Source: Notospermus geniculatus (taxonomy: Eukaryota; Nemertea; Pilidiophora; Heteronemertea; Lineidae). Taken from it: a DNA stretch of 64,000 nucleotides. Position 1 is the stretch's first letter. Each line of letters begins with the position of its first letter. The DNA lies in assembly GCA_002633025.1 (NCBI GenBank), contig NMRB01000247.1, positions 80,337 to 144,336 of the forward strand, given 5' to 3'. Positions 21,801 to 27,083 of this stretch are shown piece after piece. The notes beneath the pieces were generated by a model, which worked only from the letters and a program-made list of their open reading frames with translations, was not told the origin of the DNA and ran no database searches. The position numbers were made by a program, and so were the translations under genes.

Positions 21801-24800
21801 ATACACAAGGGGTTCTACCAGGTATACTAGCTATACATTAAAAAGATCACATGCACTTTACTCACCTCCAAGAGCTCAGTGGAAATGCATCGCACGCGAA
21901 GTTTCTTGAAGGCCACATGGAGATCAGCATCTCCCCTGTGGAACTTTCCCTTCAGAACATCTGTAAATATCCCATGCCCTGCAAAGAACAATAAAATAAC
22001 CCAACACCTAAACCTACCCTGAGATTAGCAGGGATTATTAGTGCTCGCTCCCTACATCACTGCATACTGTAAAGGAAGATAATTTCGCGGCTGGAAATTT
22101 TCGCGAATCAAGAATTATAGACATATTCGCGGCAGGATATTTTCGTGAGTCTCTGCCATTTTTTCCACGCACCGTATTTTTCACTTGCGTGTACTCATAT
22201 TCGCGACAGGAAATTTTCACGACTCATACACTCTCGCGAAAATTTCCTGCACGTGAAATTTTCCTGCTTTACAGTATATCGTGTGCATATAATAACCGAA
22301 GTTGTCCTCCAGAAATTTTGCGAATTCTCGACCCCAACCGGGGTCTTCTTCAGGCTGGCACTTTCAAGTCAAGCTACCAGGTAGCTCTTCTGGTATCTGG
22401 TAGCTCGCAAAATTTCTGGAGGGCGACTTTGGTTATTACCGGTATATCATTTTGTGTGTCGCCTTTTGTGCTCTATCTTTGGATGTGCACAGATCGTGTG
22501 CAGTGACAAAGGGTGTAAGAACCACCGATTATCTCAGGATGCCTCAACCATGTAAAAGTACTCTCATGCGACATAAAATGATAATATGAGGGGGTCTCAG
22601 GAGCAGAGACGCCTAAGCTTAAAGGGTTGTCTAAAGCCTGTTGCATTTCTTGCACTTTATCCCCAGTTATTCAACACAGACTATTGAAAATCTTTTTTCA
22701 ACGAGTTGATTTATTCTGAAGTGAAATGTTTGACAGAACGTCTGCTCACCTACAATCCCTTCCTCAATTTCTAAATTGCTCTCAAGAACACAGCAGAGCT
22801 GATGTGGTCCCTTGCCTGCATCCGGAGATGGCCTGTCTAGTGCATCTTCTTCAAGTATGTCAGCCTTTTTACAAAGCAGCAAACTTTTGTCATCTGAAAC
22901 AGTGCATTTTCAAGGTCACGTCAGTATGATTTTCATTTTGTTTACAGTACAGTACGGTACAGTATTTTACCATTGTAGAGTACTGTCGTCCCAATATGCT
23001 CAATATGCCCGGATGACGACGTCATTGCCACAACATCATTATGGTTTCCGATCTCAAGATCGGAAACCATATTGTGTTTGGTCATGGTGTCTGTCTGTGT
23101 GTGTGTGTGTGTGTGTGTGTCTGTCTGTTCAGTCTGTCACACCTGTAACTTNTTAATGGGAAATGCCCTAGACAGCCAAACTTCAGAGGCGTATTCTGCA
23201 AAATCTGCCGCTTCGAAATCAATGTGAATAGGTCAAAATATACATTTCGAACCGACTGAATTTGAAAATGTCATTAATCCATTTTAACAAGAACCTCGTC
23301 CCCAGGTGCACGTTCGCATATTTGCACATGTTTTGCCTATGACTGGAGCACGGCTTTGCCTGGAGGCTAGATTCACTCTCTATGGGAGGTACCATCAAAA
23401 ATCAAAACAAACCCCGCGAGCCATTTGCTTTAATAGAGAATTTGAAGTGTATTTTCCTAACCCTAGGGTGAGAGACAACTTTATCCTCCTACCTTCATTT
23501 GGTCGCATACGCTCAGTCAATCCAAAATGCTTCAACATCTCTTCGAAACTGCTGAAAACCATCTGATTCTCATCTCTGAGATTGACAACGAACTTCCCAC
23601 TACCATTAGAACGAAACGGAATTGTGCACGGCTTTGACTTGGTTGGCAACTTTGCAGTGATTGCATGCATGTTAAATTTGGCCGGGTCTTCTTTAACTAT
23701 GTATGCACCAACTTCCTTGTCCTTTAAACGCAAACAGGCATCTTCATACCTAGAGAGAAAACAGAATTAGAATGCATTGTGACCTTTTACATGCACAAAT
23801 AATGACCTCCCTGATCACTTCAAGACTGAGAAAAGCTTCAATTTAAGAATGGCGATTTGTTTTACAACCTGGCCAAAAGAAATCTGTGCATTTTTTATTT
23901 TTCTGCCAGGGCCGAAGCCATAACGTCAACTTATATTGTGCAAATCAAGGGTACATGTACCTTTCGAGGCTGTCTCAAAATTGCTTTGATGCCAAAAAAG
24001 ACGAAGTGACTTTGTCTGGGGGTGGGGTGGTGCTTTCGATTTGGGGAAGCCCACTTCATCTTTTTTTGAAAAAATTGCCATCACTCTTTTTTACAGGAGA
24101 ATGACATTTTTTATATGCAGTCTTCAGAAAGGAACAAGGTTCTGGCTACATGGGCCTACTATGGACTGTATGAGTCAGAGCTATAAACCAGGGGCGGATC
24201 CAGAATCATGGGAAAGAGGGGGCACAGCCAGCGCATATCGTGGAAAACCTCAGTCTTTAACATCTTTTCAAAATTTCGAAATTTCCCGGTCAATTTTAAA
24301 GATTTTCCACAAAATAGAGGGGGCACGGGCCGGGTGTGCCCCCCTTGGATCCGCGCCTGTAAACTTCCCACTTGTTGGCATGAAGCCAATGTCAAGTGCC
24401 CACTTCATCTTTTCAAGGGGGAGGGGGTCAGGGAAAAGATGAAGTCACTTCGTCTTTTTTGGCATCAATGTAATTTTGAGACGGCCCCTTACTGCACTAC
24501 CTGCCAAAAGCAGTCTAAATGAGCCATGTATTTACCCAATAGGCCCATGCCATCGTCGATCCTTCAGTACCTTCAAAGAGGGTGGACTGAGATACTGACT
24601 GACTTCATTCACCGAAGTAACACACAACTGATGGTAGTAGTTCTTAATCAGACGATAGTAGCCATCAAGAGCAGCAAGGAATGATTCAGCATACTCCTTC
24701 TTTTGAAAGGTAAACACCTGAAACAGACAACTCATTTCAATCAATAAACTCGCAAATGTAAAACGCAAAGTTTTGTTTGGACTCACAAAAACCAGTGGTT

Positions 24801-26336
24801 GAGGTCTGGTACAAGTACATGTATTCTAAAATCTCACCACTTTAAGACACTATACTGACAAGAAGCTTGTCTTGCAATAACCAATATACCATTTTAGATC
24901 CATTTTGACCTTGGACTGAAGTCTTGTCTTCAGCATTACGCTGGGAATTTTGCCAGTCAACAAATGGGCTCTTGACAGTTTTTTACTGGAACATAGTGGG
25001 CTTTTGACAGTTTTTTACTGGAACATTCAGTATGTTTTTCAAGCAACTGAATAACTGAATGTTGTATGAGATTCTGACAGGAGATTCAAGAATCAAATTC
25101 TTACTTTCGGGGGCCTATACCGCAGTGTGATCAAGACACCCTTGTCTCCATTCAGATGCCCGGACATTACATCATCGATTTGCCATAGTAATGTCTCTGG
25201 CTAGAAAACAAGATAAAATACGTATAAAGTCATCTCCGAAATTTGCAAATTTTCTACTCCAATCGGGGTCTTCCTCAGGCACTTTAAGAAATATTCTTAA
25301 ATTCTTACAGCTGAGCATCACCGCTTACTGTCCCATGCAATGGACCTGAAGAGCCAGGGATGATATCCCATATGGCCAGGACTGGACTCGAACGCGGGAC
25401 CTGCTGCTTGCTAGCTGAAGTGATAACCACTCGGCTATGAGAGCCGACTTTCGATTCCAGTGAATAGGGAACACAAATGCAGGTTAGAAAAAACAGTTTT
25501 AGAGAAGCAGAACGTACATTTTTCCCACCACTACTGGAGTAAACTCCCTTGTGATCGATGAACAGCACTTTGGAAATATCGCTTTGAACTTCGTATCGTT
25601 CCATCATGTACTCTGTCCACTTTGAGAGAAGATCGTGCATGAAGCAGTGACAATAACGCTCGGGTTTCGCCTTCTCTTCATCATTGTACTCAGTCTCCAC
25701 CCACTGTTTCAATGAATTCTGCAAGCGCAACTTCGGAGTCAAACTCCTGAATTCCTGCTTGCATGACTTGGGTAGGAATTTCAAGTACAGAGTGTAGTCA
25801 GTTCGAAGTTTCTCAACACGTATTTCGTTGACCTTTCCATACATGACCACGGCATTCAACGCATGCCCAAGTTGCTGCTGCTGATCCAGTCTCTGAAAGT
25901 ACATTTCGCTTAAACGCTCCGAAACAAAGTCATCCAACATTTGATAATATAAGTACATGAAAACCTCTTTATCCCGGAGCCATATTGTGTTCAATTTTTC
26001 TGTCAATGGTTTGTAGCGAATACGTAAAACATATTCCACACATTCATTTGCCGGGGGACGAATTTTGAAGCTCAGTGGCGGCCATATTTGATGATCTTTC
26101 AGACTGACCAAACCGAACAGATGGAGAGTCGAAGGGCCAATCTTGCATTTCTTTGCCGTTTCAATACAGAGCTGCTCGAAAGTGTACTCCACAGAAGTGT
26201 CCGTGAATGTAATGAAGTGGTGTGGATCGGTTGGTAAGGCAGTTTTGGACTCCGGCTTGTAGACATAAACGATAATTCCATGACTGGCAAATCCTTTTGC
26301 GGTGTTGTTGTCACTTTCTTTCAGGTAACTCAACAT
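9583..26336 (-). CDS. JAK: Janus kinase (JAK), 17-exon model with internal deletion in JH1
   Basis: JAKs are cytoplasmic tyrosine kinases bound to cytokine-receptor tails through FERM and SH2-like domains; they phosphorylate receptors and STATs. Exons from 5' to 3': 26336-25518, 25200-25105, 24717-24536, 23749-23493, 22893-22750, 21978-21866, 21387-21175, 20328-20177, 19388-19250, 18875-18740, 15004-14495, 13739-13473, 13067-12898, 12159-11949, 11231-11104, 10548-10373, 9829-9583. Every junction keeps frame, totalling 3960 nt (1319 residues plus stop); vertebrate JAKs have about 1100-1190. Order: FERM (1 to about 365), SH2-like (about 366-480), JH2 (about 490-750), linker (about 751-1060), JH1 (to about 1270). 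The linker is much longer than usual, and JH1 lacks subdomains IX to XI between TTKGDV and RSDFPEI. The start ATG at 26336 is the first in the FERM exon; an upstream coding exon cannot be excluded. Confidence 0.93.
10373..10548 (-). CDS. JAK: JAK exon 16: JH1 catalytic and activation loops
   Basis: The acceptor is a T-run then tttgcag; the donor GTAGGT splits the Trp codon. It encodes VVHRDLATRNVLV, ISDFGLARLL and DTDYYKCRNP, so the catalytic Asp, DFG and the tandem activation-loop tyrosines of JAKs are intact. Confidence 0.95.
10671..10855. mobile_element. MITE-like palindrome with CATTCCGA/TCGGAATG arms
   Basis: The left arm has TGACAGCAAAATGAGTCGGAATG and the right arm CATTCCGATTCATTTTGAGTCAC. 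A related unit follows at 10883-11083 (TGTGACCCGCTCTG to GAGAGGGTCACATATG), and another copy is nested at 13965-14140. Confidence 0.65.
10883..11083. mobile_element. MITE of the TGTGACC...GGTCACA family
   Basis: Terminal TGTGACCC and GGGTCACA are inverted. The internal words CGACATG, TTTTGC, TCTGCCAAGCT and AATACTGAAACTGACAAAC match, in inverted order, the copy at 13965-14140. Confidence 0.6.
11104..11231 (-). CDS. JAK: JAK exon 15: JH1 hinge and helix D
   Basis: The acceptor is cttgttttag; the donor GTACCA is weaker than the others. It encodes LLLVMEYVDNGSLHRYLRKQ, the typical JAK hinge and helix D, then LLTWCLEILE. Confidence 0.9.
11430..11690 (-). mobile_element. tRNA-derived SINE in JAK intron
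   Basis: Read on the minus strand, the head contains an A-box-like TAGCCTAGTGGTTATCACG and a degenerate B box before CATATGGGATT. The body ends with GGCCAATAATGCT and a T-rich tail. The same family occurs at 13785-14215, 18955-19182, 25285-25450 and 38301-38466. Confidence 0.75.
11949..12159 (-). CDS. JAK: JAK exon 14: JH1 N-lobe
   Basis: The acceptor is gtcctacag and the donor GTAGGA. It encodes GNYGSVFRATL, the VAVKIL lysine, the helix C glutamate in FEHEIDLMTTL, and KHENIVKIIGMC. All N-lobe catalytic elements are present. Confidence 0.93.
12200..12412. mobile_element. MITE-like element with AACCGTGAAATTTTCG termini
   Basis: The left AAACCGTGAAATTTTCGTG and right CACGAAAATTTCACGGTTT are inverted complements. 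The interior has several TTTTCG(C/T)G words. It resembles 22060-22278 in style. Confidence 0.7.
12492..12753. mobile_element. MITE with TTAA target site, AGATAATGTATCA termini
   Basis: TTAAAGATAATGTATCA at the left and TGATACATTATCTTTAA at the right are exact complements, including the flanking TTAA. The length is about 262 bp. Confidence 0.82.
12898..13067 (-). CDS. JAK: JAK exon 13: linker end and JH1 entry
   Basis: The acceptor is ctattttcag and the donor GTGAGT. It encodes DSSQELDDHTRSLAKSCDEL through LEYIIKRQLLTFDEKPKKLG and ends LGS, which joins GNYGSV in the next exon to form the JH1 glycine loop LGSGNYGSV. Confidence 0.82.
13193..13372. mobile_element. MITE, GGTCTAGGAAAACCTG family
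   Basis: The left GCCGGTCTAGGAAAACCTG is mirrored by a right CAGGTTTTCTTAGACC. The interior CATAGTACAT and AGGCCACACTTTCCTCAAA match the copy at 20574-21097, which has another element inserted in it. Confidence 0.72.
13473..13739 (-). CDS. JAK: JAK exon 12: long linker, part 2
   Basis: The acceptor is catttttag and the donor GTAAGG. About 88 codons are rich in Gln, Pro and Ser, including GESTIDSQEPLLPPKRRD, HQSQQRQRDHH and ELPSPSTSSET. Phases fit both neighbours (1 in, 1 out). Function is unknown; probably a disordered, phosphorylatable linker. Confidence 0.72.
13785..14215 (-). mobile_element. tRNA-derived SINE interrupted by a MITE (13965-14140)
   Basis: The SINE body (GGCCAATAATGCTTTGGC) runs to CATATGGGATT at about 13964. 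After a 176-bp palindromic element (TGTGACCTTCCACAGCAAAA to TTTTGCTGTGGAAGGTCACA) the tRNA-like head resumes, with GGTTCAAACC at about 14155 and TAGCCTAGTGAG at about 14195. The MITE therefore inserted into an existing SINE. Confidence 0.75.
14233..14426. mobile_element. MITE, AAAGCGAATCGAT family, second copy
   Basis: TAAAGCGAATCGAT at the left and ATCAATTCGCTTTAA at the right. The interior shares TTTGTAAACA, CAGCCAATCAGAATGCA and TTTGTCCCCTTT with 4988-5137. Confidence 0.75.
14495..15004 (-). CDS. JAK: JAK exon 11: long low-complexity JH2-JH1 linker, part 1
   Basis: The acceptor is atttttcag; the donor GTATGT at 14494 lies inside a frame that otherwise reaches a stop at 14457. It opens INPEYGPYCAIADEEEE, where vertebrate JAKs have the TPDYELL segment. 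It then runs for about 150 residues rich in Ser, Gly, Pro and Thr, such as SPPPTPKESLL and ATITPPIHS. No domain is recognisable. Confidence 0.8.
15085..15996 (+). mobile_element. Dispersed repeat family B, near full-length
   Basis: It begins at the palindrome TGGTCCATGGACCA and ends GAGTGAGCTAAAAA. It contains several tandem blocks of about 120-130 bp with GGCGGCCATATTGGA, then TTTGACCTCTGTGACCTT and GGTTACGAAACGTG. It aligns in reverse orientation with 55457-56395 along its whole length. It lies immediately upstream of the JAK linker exon, in an intron. Confidence 0.78.
16199..16619 (+). repeat. Segment flanking a sequence gap, first copy
   Basis: This roughly 420-bp stretch (AAAGAGAGATGGCCAAGTGG onward) is repeated almost exactly at 17022-17441. 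Copy one ends at the gap at 16620. Confidence 0.9.
16620..16660. other. Assembly gap (run of N)
   Basis: Forty-one unresolved bases. Family-B repeat sequence resumes directly after it. Other single N positions are 19498, 23152 and 55863; the first two sit exactly where a duplicated segment ends or begins. Confidence 0.99.
16661..17021 (+). mobile_element. Family-B repeat, 5'-truncated by the gap
   Basis: It carries TTTGACCTCTGTGACCTTGA, GGTTACGAAACGTGCC, a GAC/GACG simple repeat at 16945-16982 and the terminal GTGAGCTAATAA. Confidence 0.8.
17022..17441 (+). repeat. Segment flanking a sequence gap, second copy
   Basis: It matches 16199-16619 with a few substitutions and small indels. The open frames here (about 63 codons) are shared by both copies and resemble no protein. 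Confidence 0.9.
17558..17690. mobile_element. MITE, GGCCATATTCACGAAGCC family
   Basis: The left GGCCATATTCACGAAGCCTT is mirrored by the right AAGCCTTGATGAATATGGCC. The interior TTGCACGAAAAT and GCGTGCACGC are loosely paired. Related elements with GGGCC and TTCATAAA-type ends lie at 47799-47907, 58715-59070 and 62548-62657. Confidence 0.7.
17702..17886. mobile_element. MITE, AGGCCCGTTTCCACTATAGC termini
   Basis: The left AAGGCCCGTTTCCACTATAG and right CTATAGTGGAAACGGGCCTT are exact complements. The arms pair far inward (CGGTTTTCACAGG/CCTGTGAAAACCG). Diverged relatives flank the nested complexes at 34528-35370 and 45859-46530. Confidence 0.82.
17887..18630. other. JAK intron sequence without recognised feature
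   Basis: I see no exon or clear repeat terminus here. There is a T/A-rich run near 18330-18360 and a purine-rich run near 18545-18575. Confidence 0.4.
18740..18875 (-). CDS. JAK: JAK exon 10: JH2 C-lobe end
   Basis: The acceptor is cactacag and the donor GTAAGT. It encodes CPKLVLDLILECWEENVEKR, then KKTQEIIRDFWAMILA, the helix H/I end of JH2 with the ECW motif. Confidence 0.88.
18955..19182 (-). mobile_element. tRNA-derived SINE, best-preserved copy
   Basis: On the minus strand the head reads GGCGCCTTGATAGCTTAGTG, with A box TAGCTTAGTG, then GGTTCGAATCC as a perfect B box at about 19113-19123. The tRNA-unrelated body CATTTGGGATTAATCATC and GGCTCTCCATG follows. It lies in the intron between JAK exons 9 and 10. 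Confidence 0.85.
19250..19388 (-). CDS. JAK: JAK exon 9: JH2 APE and helix F
   Basis: The acceptor is cattccag and the donor GTGAGA. It encodes PWLAPELYDPL, then ESDIFAFGTTIWEIFMFGT, showing an intact APE and helix F in JH2. These are the same structural elements that JH1 lacks. Confidence 0.9.
19399..19697. repeat. Direct repeat (about 98 bp) flanking a tRNA-like insert and a single N
   Basis: 19399-19497 and 19600-19697 are near-identical (AAAGTACTTGATGACATT to ATCCTCAGAA). The first ends at the N at 19498. Between them lies a degenerate tRNA-like sequence on the minus strand (19526-19599) with A box TGGTGTAGTGG and B box GGTTCGATTCC. Confidence 0.8.
20177..20328 (-). CDS. JAK: JAK exon 8: JH2 catalytic-loop equivalent
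   Basis: The acceptor is tttttttatag and the donor GTAGGT. It encodes LPHGDIRCRNVLV and VKLGDAGLS. The HRD motif is HGD, with the Asp and the +5 Asn kept. The DFG equivalent reads GDAG, as expected for a pseudokinase. Confidence 0.9.
20574..21097. mobile_element. MITE (GGTCTAGGAAAACCTG family) carrying an inserted hAT-like element
   Basis: The outer element runs from AATTGTGTGGCGGTCTAGG to CCGCCACACAATT. The inner element starts with GGGTCCCCGCCAGAGGGTAC at about 20780 and ends TCCTGGCGGAAACCCT at about 21085. It is flanked by the 8-bp repeat GACCGCCA and contains GGGTAC/GTACCC words and an A-rich/C-rich core. Confidence 0.78.
21175..21387 (-). CDS. JAK: JAK exon 7: JH2 N-lobe to helix E
   Basis: The acceptor is tcttttccag and the donor GTGAGT. 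It encodes WRSPNIMKVHAVCLS, the hinge VVEYAPQGSLDDYL, and helix E ending ALAVSYL. Phase is 0 to 0, 71 codons. Confidence 0.9.
21866..21978 (-). CDS. JAK: JAK exon 6: JH2 glycine loop and VAFK lysine
   Basis: The acceptor is ttctttgcag and the donor GTGAGT. It encodes GHGIFTDVLKGKF, a degenerate P-loop, and HVAFKKLRV with the subdomain II lysine retained. Confidence 0.87.
22060..22278. mobile_element. MITE, TACTGTAAAG termini, many TTCGCG words
   Basis: TACTGTAAAGGA at the left and TTTACAGTA at the right, with repeated AAATTTTCGCGA, CGGCAGGA and GCGACAGGAAATTTTC internally. Confidence 0.72.
22287..22443. mobile_element. Foldback element around a GACCCC hairpin
   Basis: The left arm ATAACCGAAGTTGTCCTCCA...AATTTTGCGA is inverted at the right as TCGCAAAATT...GGTTAT. 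Inside, on the minus strand, is CCTGAAGAAGACCCCGG followed by the complementary TTGGGGTCGAGA, a motif shared by five other loci in the window. Confidence 0.75.
22750..22893 (-). CDS. JAK: JAK exon 5: SH2-JH2 linker
   Basis: The acceptor is ctgtttcag and the donor GTGAGC. It encodes DDKSLLLCKKADILEED, an acidic linker, then LESNLEIEEGIVG, which leads into the glycine loop of JH2. This is the first exon downstream of the duplicated block and is single-copy. Confidence 0.85.
22893..23152. other. Intron segment ending at a contig join
   Basis: It contains a short palindrome TGGTTTCCGATC/GATCGGAAACCA at about 23041-23068 and a (TG)n microsatellite at about 23094-23121. The unresolved base at 23152 directly abuts the start of the duplicated block. 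Confidence 0.7.
23493..23749 (-). CDS. JAK: JAK exon 4: SH2-like domain
   Basis: The acceptor is tctctag. It starts YEDACLRLKDKEVGAYIVKE, and later GKFVVNLRDE and FSSFEEMLKHF, the usual order of SH2 helix A, strand B, strand D/E and helix B. The strand-B arginine position that binds phosphotyrosine in ordinary SH2 domains reads Lys here (YIVKED). The donor is GTAGGA. It is nearly identical to 36509-36765. Confidence 0.88.
24189..24359. mobile_element. hAT-like MITE, CAGGGGCGGATCC termini
   Basis: CAGGGGCGGATCCAGAATC at the left and CTTGGATCCGCGCCTG at the right. It has GGGGGCAC and GTGCCCCC words near the ends. The block-2 copy is at 37205-37375 and a diverged relative at 57215-57387. Confidence 0.78.
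24536..24717 (-). CDS. JAK: JAK exon 3: end of FERM and FERM-SH2 linker
   Basis: The acceptor is ctgtttcag. It encodes VFTFQKKEYAESFLAALDGY, then YRLIKNYYHQLC, the C-terminal FERM helix (compare SFVSLIDGYYRL in vertebrate JAKs). It ends WHGPIG, equivalent to the CHGPI that opens the SH2-like domain. The donor is GTAAAT. Confidence 0.9.
25105..25200 (-). CDS. JAK: JAK exon 2: FERM F3
   Basis: The acceptor is tgttttctag and the donor GTAAGA. Thirty-two codons encode PETLLWQIDDVMSG, then GVLITLRYRPPK, which are beta strands of the FERM F3 lobe. Phase is 0 at both ends. Confidence 0.85.
25285..25450 (-). mobile_element. tRNA-derived SINE between JAK exons 1 and 2
   Basis: On the minus strand: AGCCGAGTGGTTATCAC as A-box region, TCGAGTCCAGTCC as B box, then CATATGGGATATC. 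It is preceded on its 3' side by the GAAGACCCC hairpin motif. Its presence inside an open frame makes the FERM exon look 70 residues longer than it is. Confidence 0.78.
25518..26336 (-). CDS. JAK: JAK exon 1 of model: FERM F1-F2 and start of F3
   Basis: This 273-codon exon begins MLSYLKESDNN. HGIIVYVYKPES opens the ubiquitin-like F1 lobe. The motif HLFGLVSLKDHQIWPP and FKIRPP precede VLRIRYKP, the JAK FERM signature. A helical F2 lobe follows (LYYQMLDDFVSERLSEM). The donor GTACGT starts at 25517. The open frame continues artificially to 25305 through the intron and into a SINE. It is identical to 38534-39352 apart from a few bases, including an Arg/Lys difference after EMYFQ. Confidence 0.93.
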
Positions 26337-26893
26337 GGTTACTTCATTTCATGCTGCAATCACTGGTAGAGTAAATTCACTTATCCAAGCGTCACTCCCA
26401 GAAATTTGTTTCTGAAGTTCACTGACTATTTCGAGGGCGTCCACATCACTTCATGCACACATGAATCTGAAAATGATTGACAGATGTGAACAATGTCAAG
26501 ATTATGTGTTGGCAAAATAAATCTTAGGCCTACAAGTAGCAGGCCTGGGCCTGGGCCTATAGAGGCCGGGGGAGCGGTAGGAGCATCCTGAGAATCTAAT
26601 GTCAAGGCTTGTGCAGTCTGAATAGCCTAAGGAGTAGGCCTACCTCATGACCTAGGTGAGACCTCTAGCCTATTCGCCAGTGATGCTAGAGGCATAATTA
26701 ATACGCAACGGCTAGCCTGTGGCCTTGTCGTGGAGTGCAGGGGGGCAGAGATTAGGCCTTTGCTCTTACATGTACATGTACATGTACTCTTAGTCTTTTA
26801 GGCCTAGCCTATGCATTGCATGTGTAACCTAAGAAGATGATAAGATGTAGGCCTATCATAAGGCCTAGTAGGCCTAGCTCAGCTATCAGGCTA

Positions 26894-27083
26894 TTCATCG
26901 TATCCATGACGTAACTCCGACAGTGTCCGCCATTGCTGACGTCGCAAGGGTGGTGGGCAAATGGCGCAAGGGTGGTGGGCAAATTTCATTGCTTTTGCTG
27001 AAGAAGCTGGTGGGCAAAAAGACGCAACGTCACAACGTCACCTTGGTCACGTAGGCCTGGGCCTACGTCATGGATACGATGAA
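26894..27083. mobile_element. Palindromic MITE with TA target site, present in block 1 only
   Basis: TTCATCGTATCCATGACGTA and its complement TACGTCATGGATACGATGAA form the ends, flanked by TA. Block 2 has the uninterrupted site GGCTATAGGCC at about 39900. The interior repeats GCAAGGGTGGTGGGCAAAT. Confidence 0.85.

Noticed and set aside
24041-24442. 133-codon plus-strand frame, also at 37057-37458
   Set aside because: Lies across a hAT-like MITE in a JAK intron; no protein family similarity.
25305-25517. Open frame extending the JAK FERM exon by about 70 residues
   Set aside because: It runs past a good GTACGT donor into intron and a tRNA-derived SINE; the spliced model to 25200 restores FERM F3 homology.
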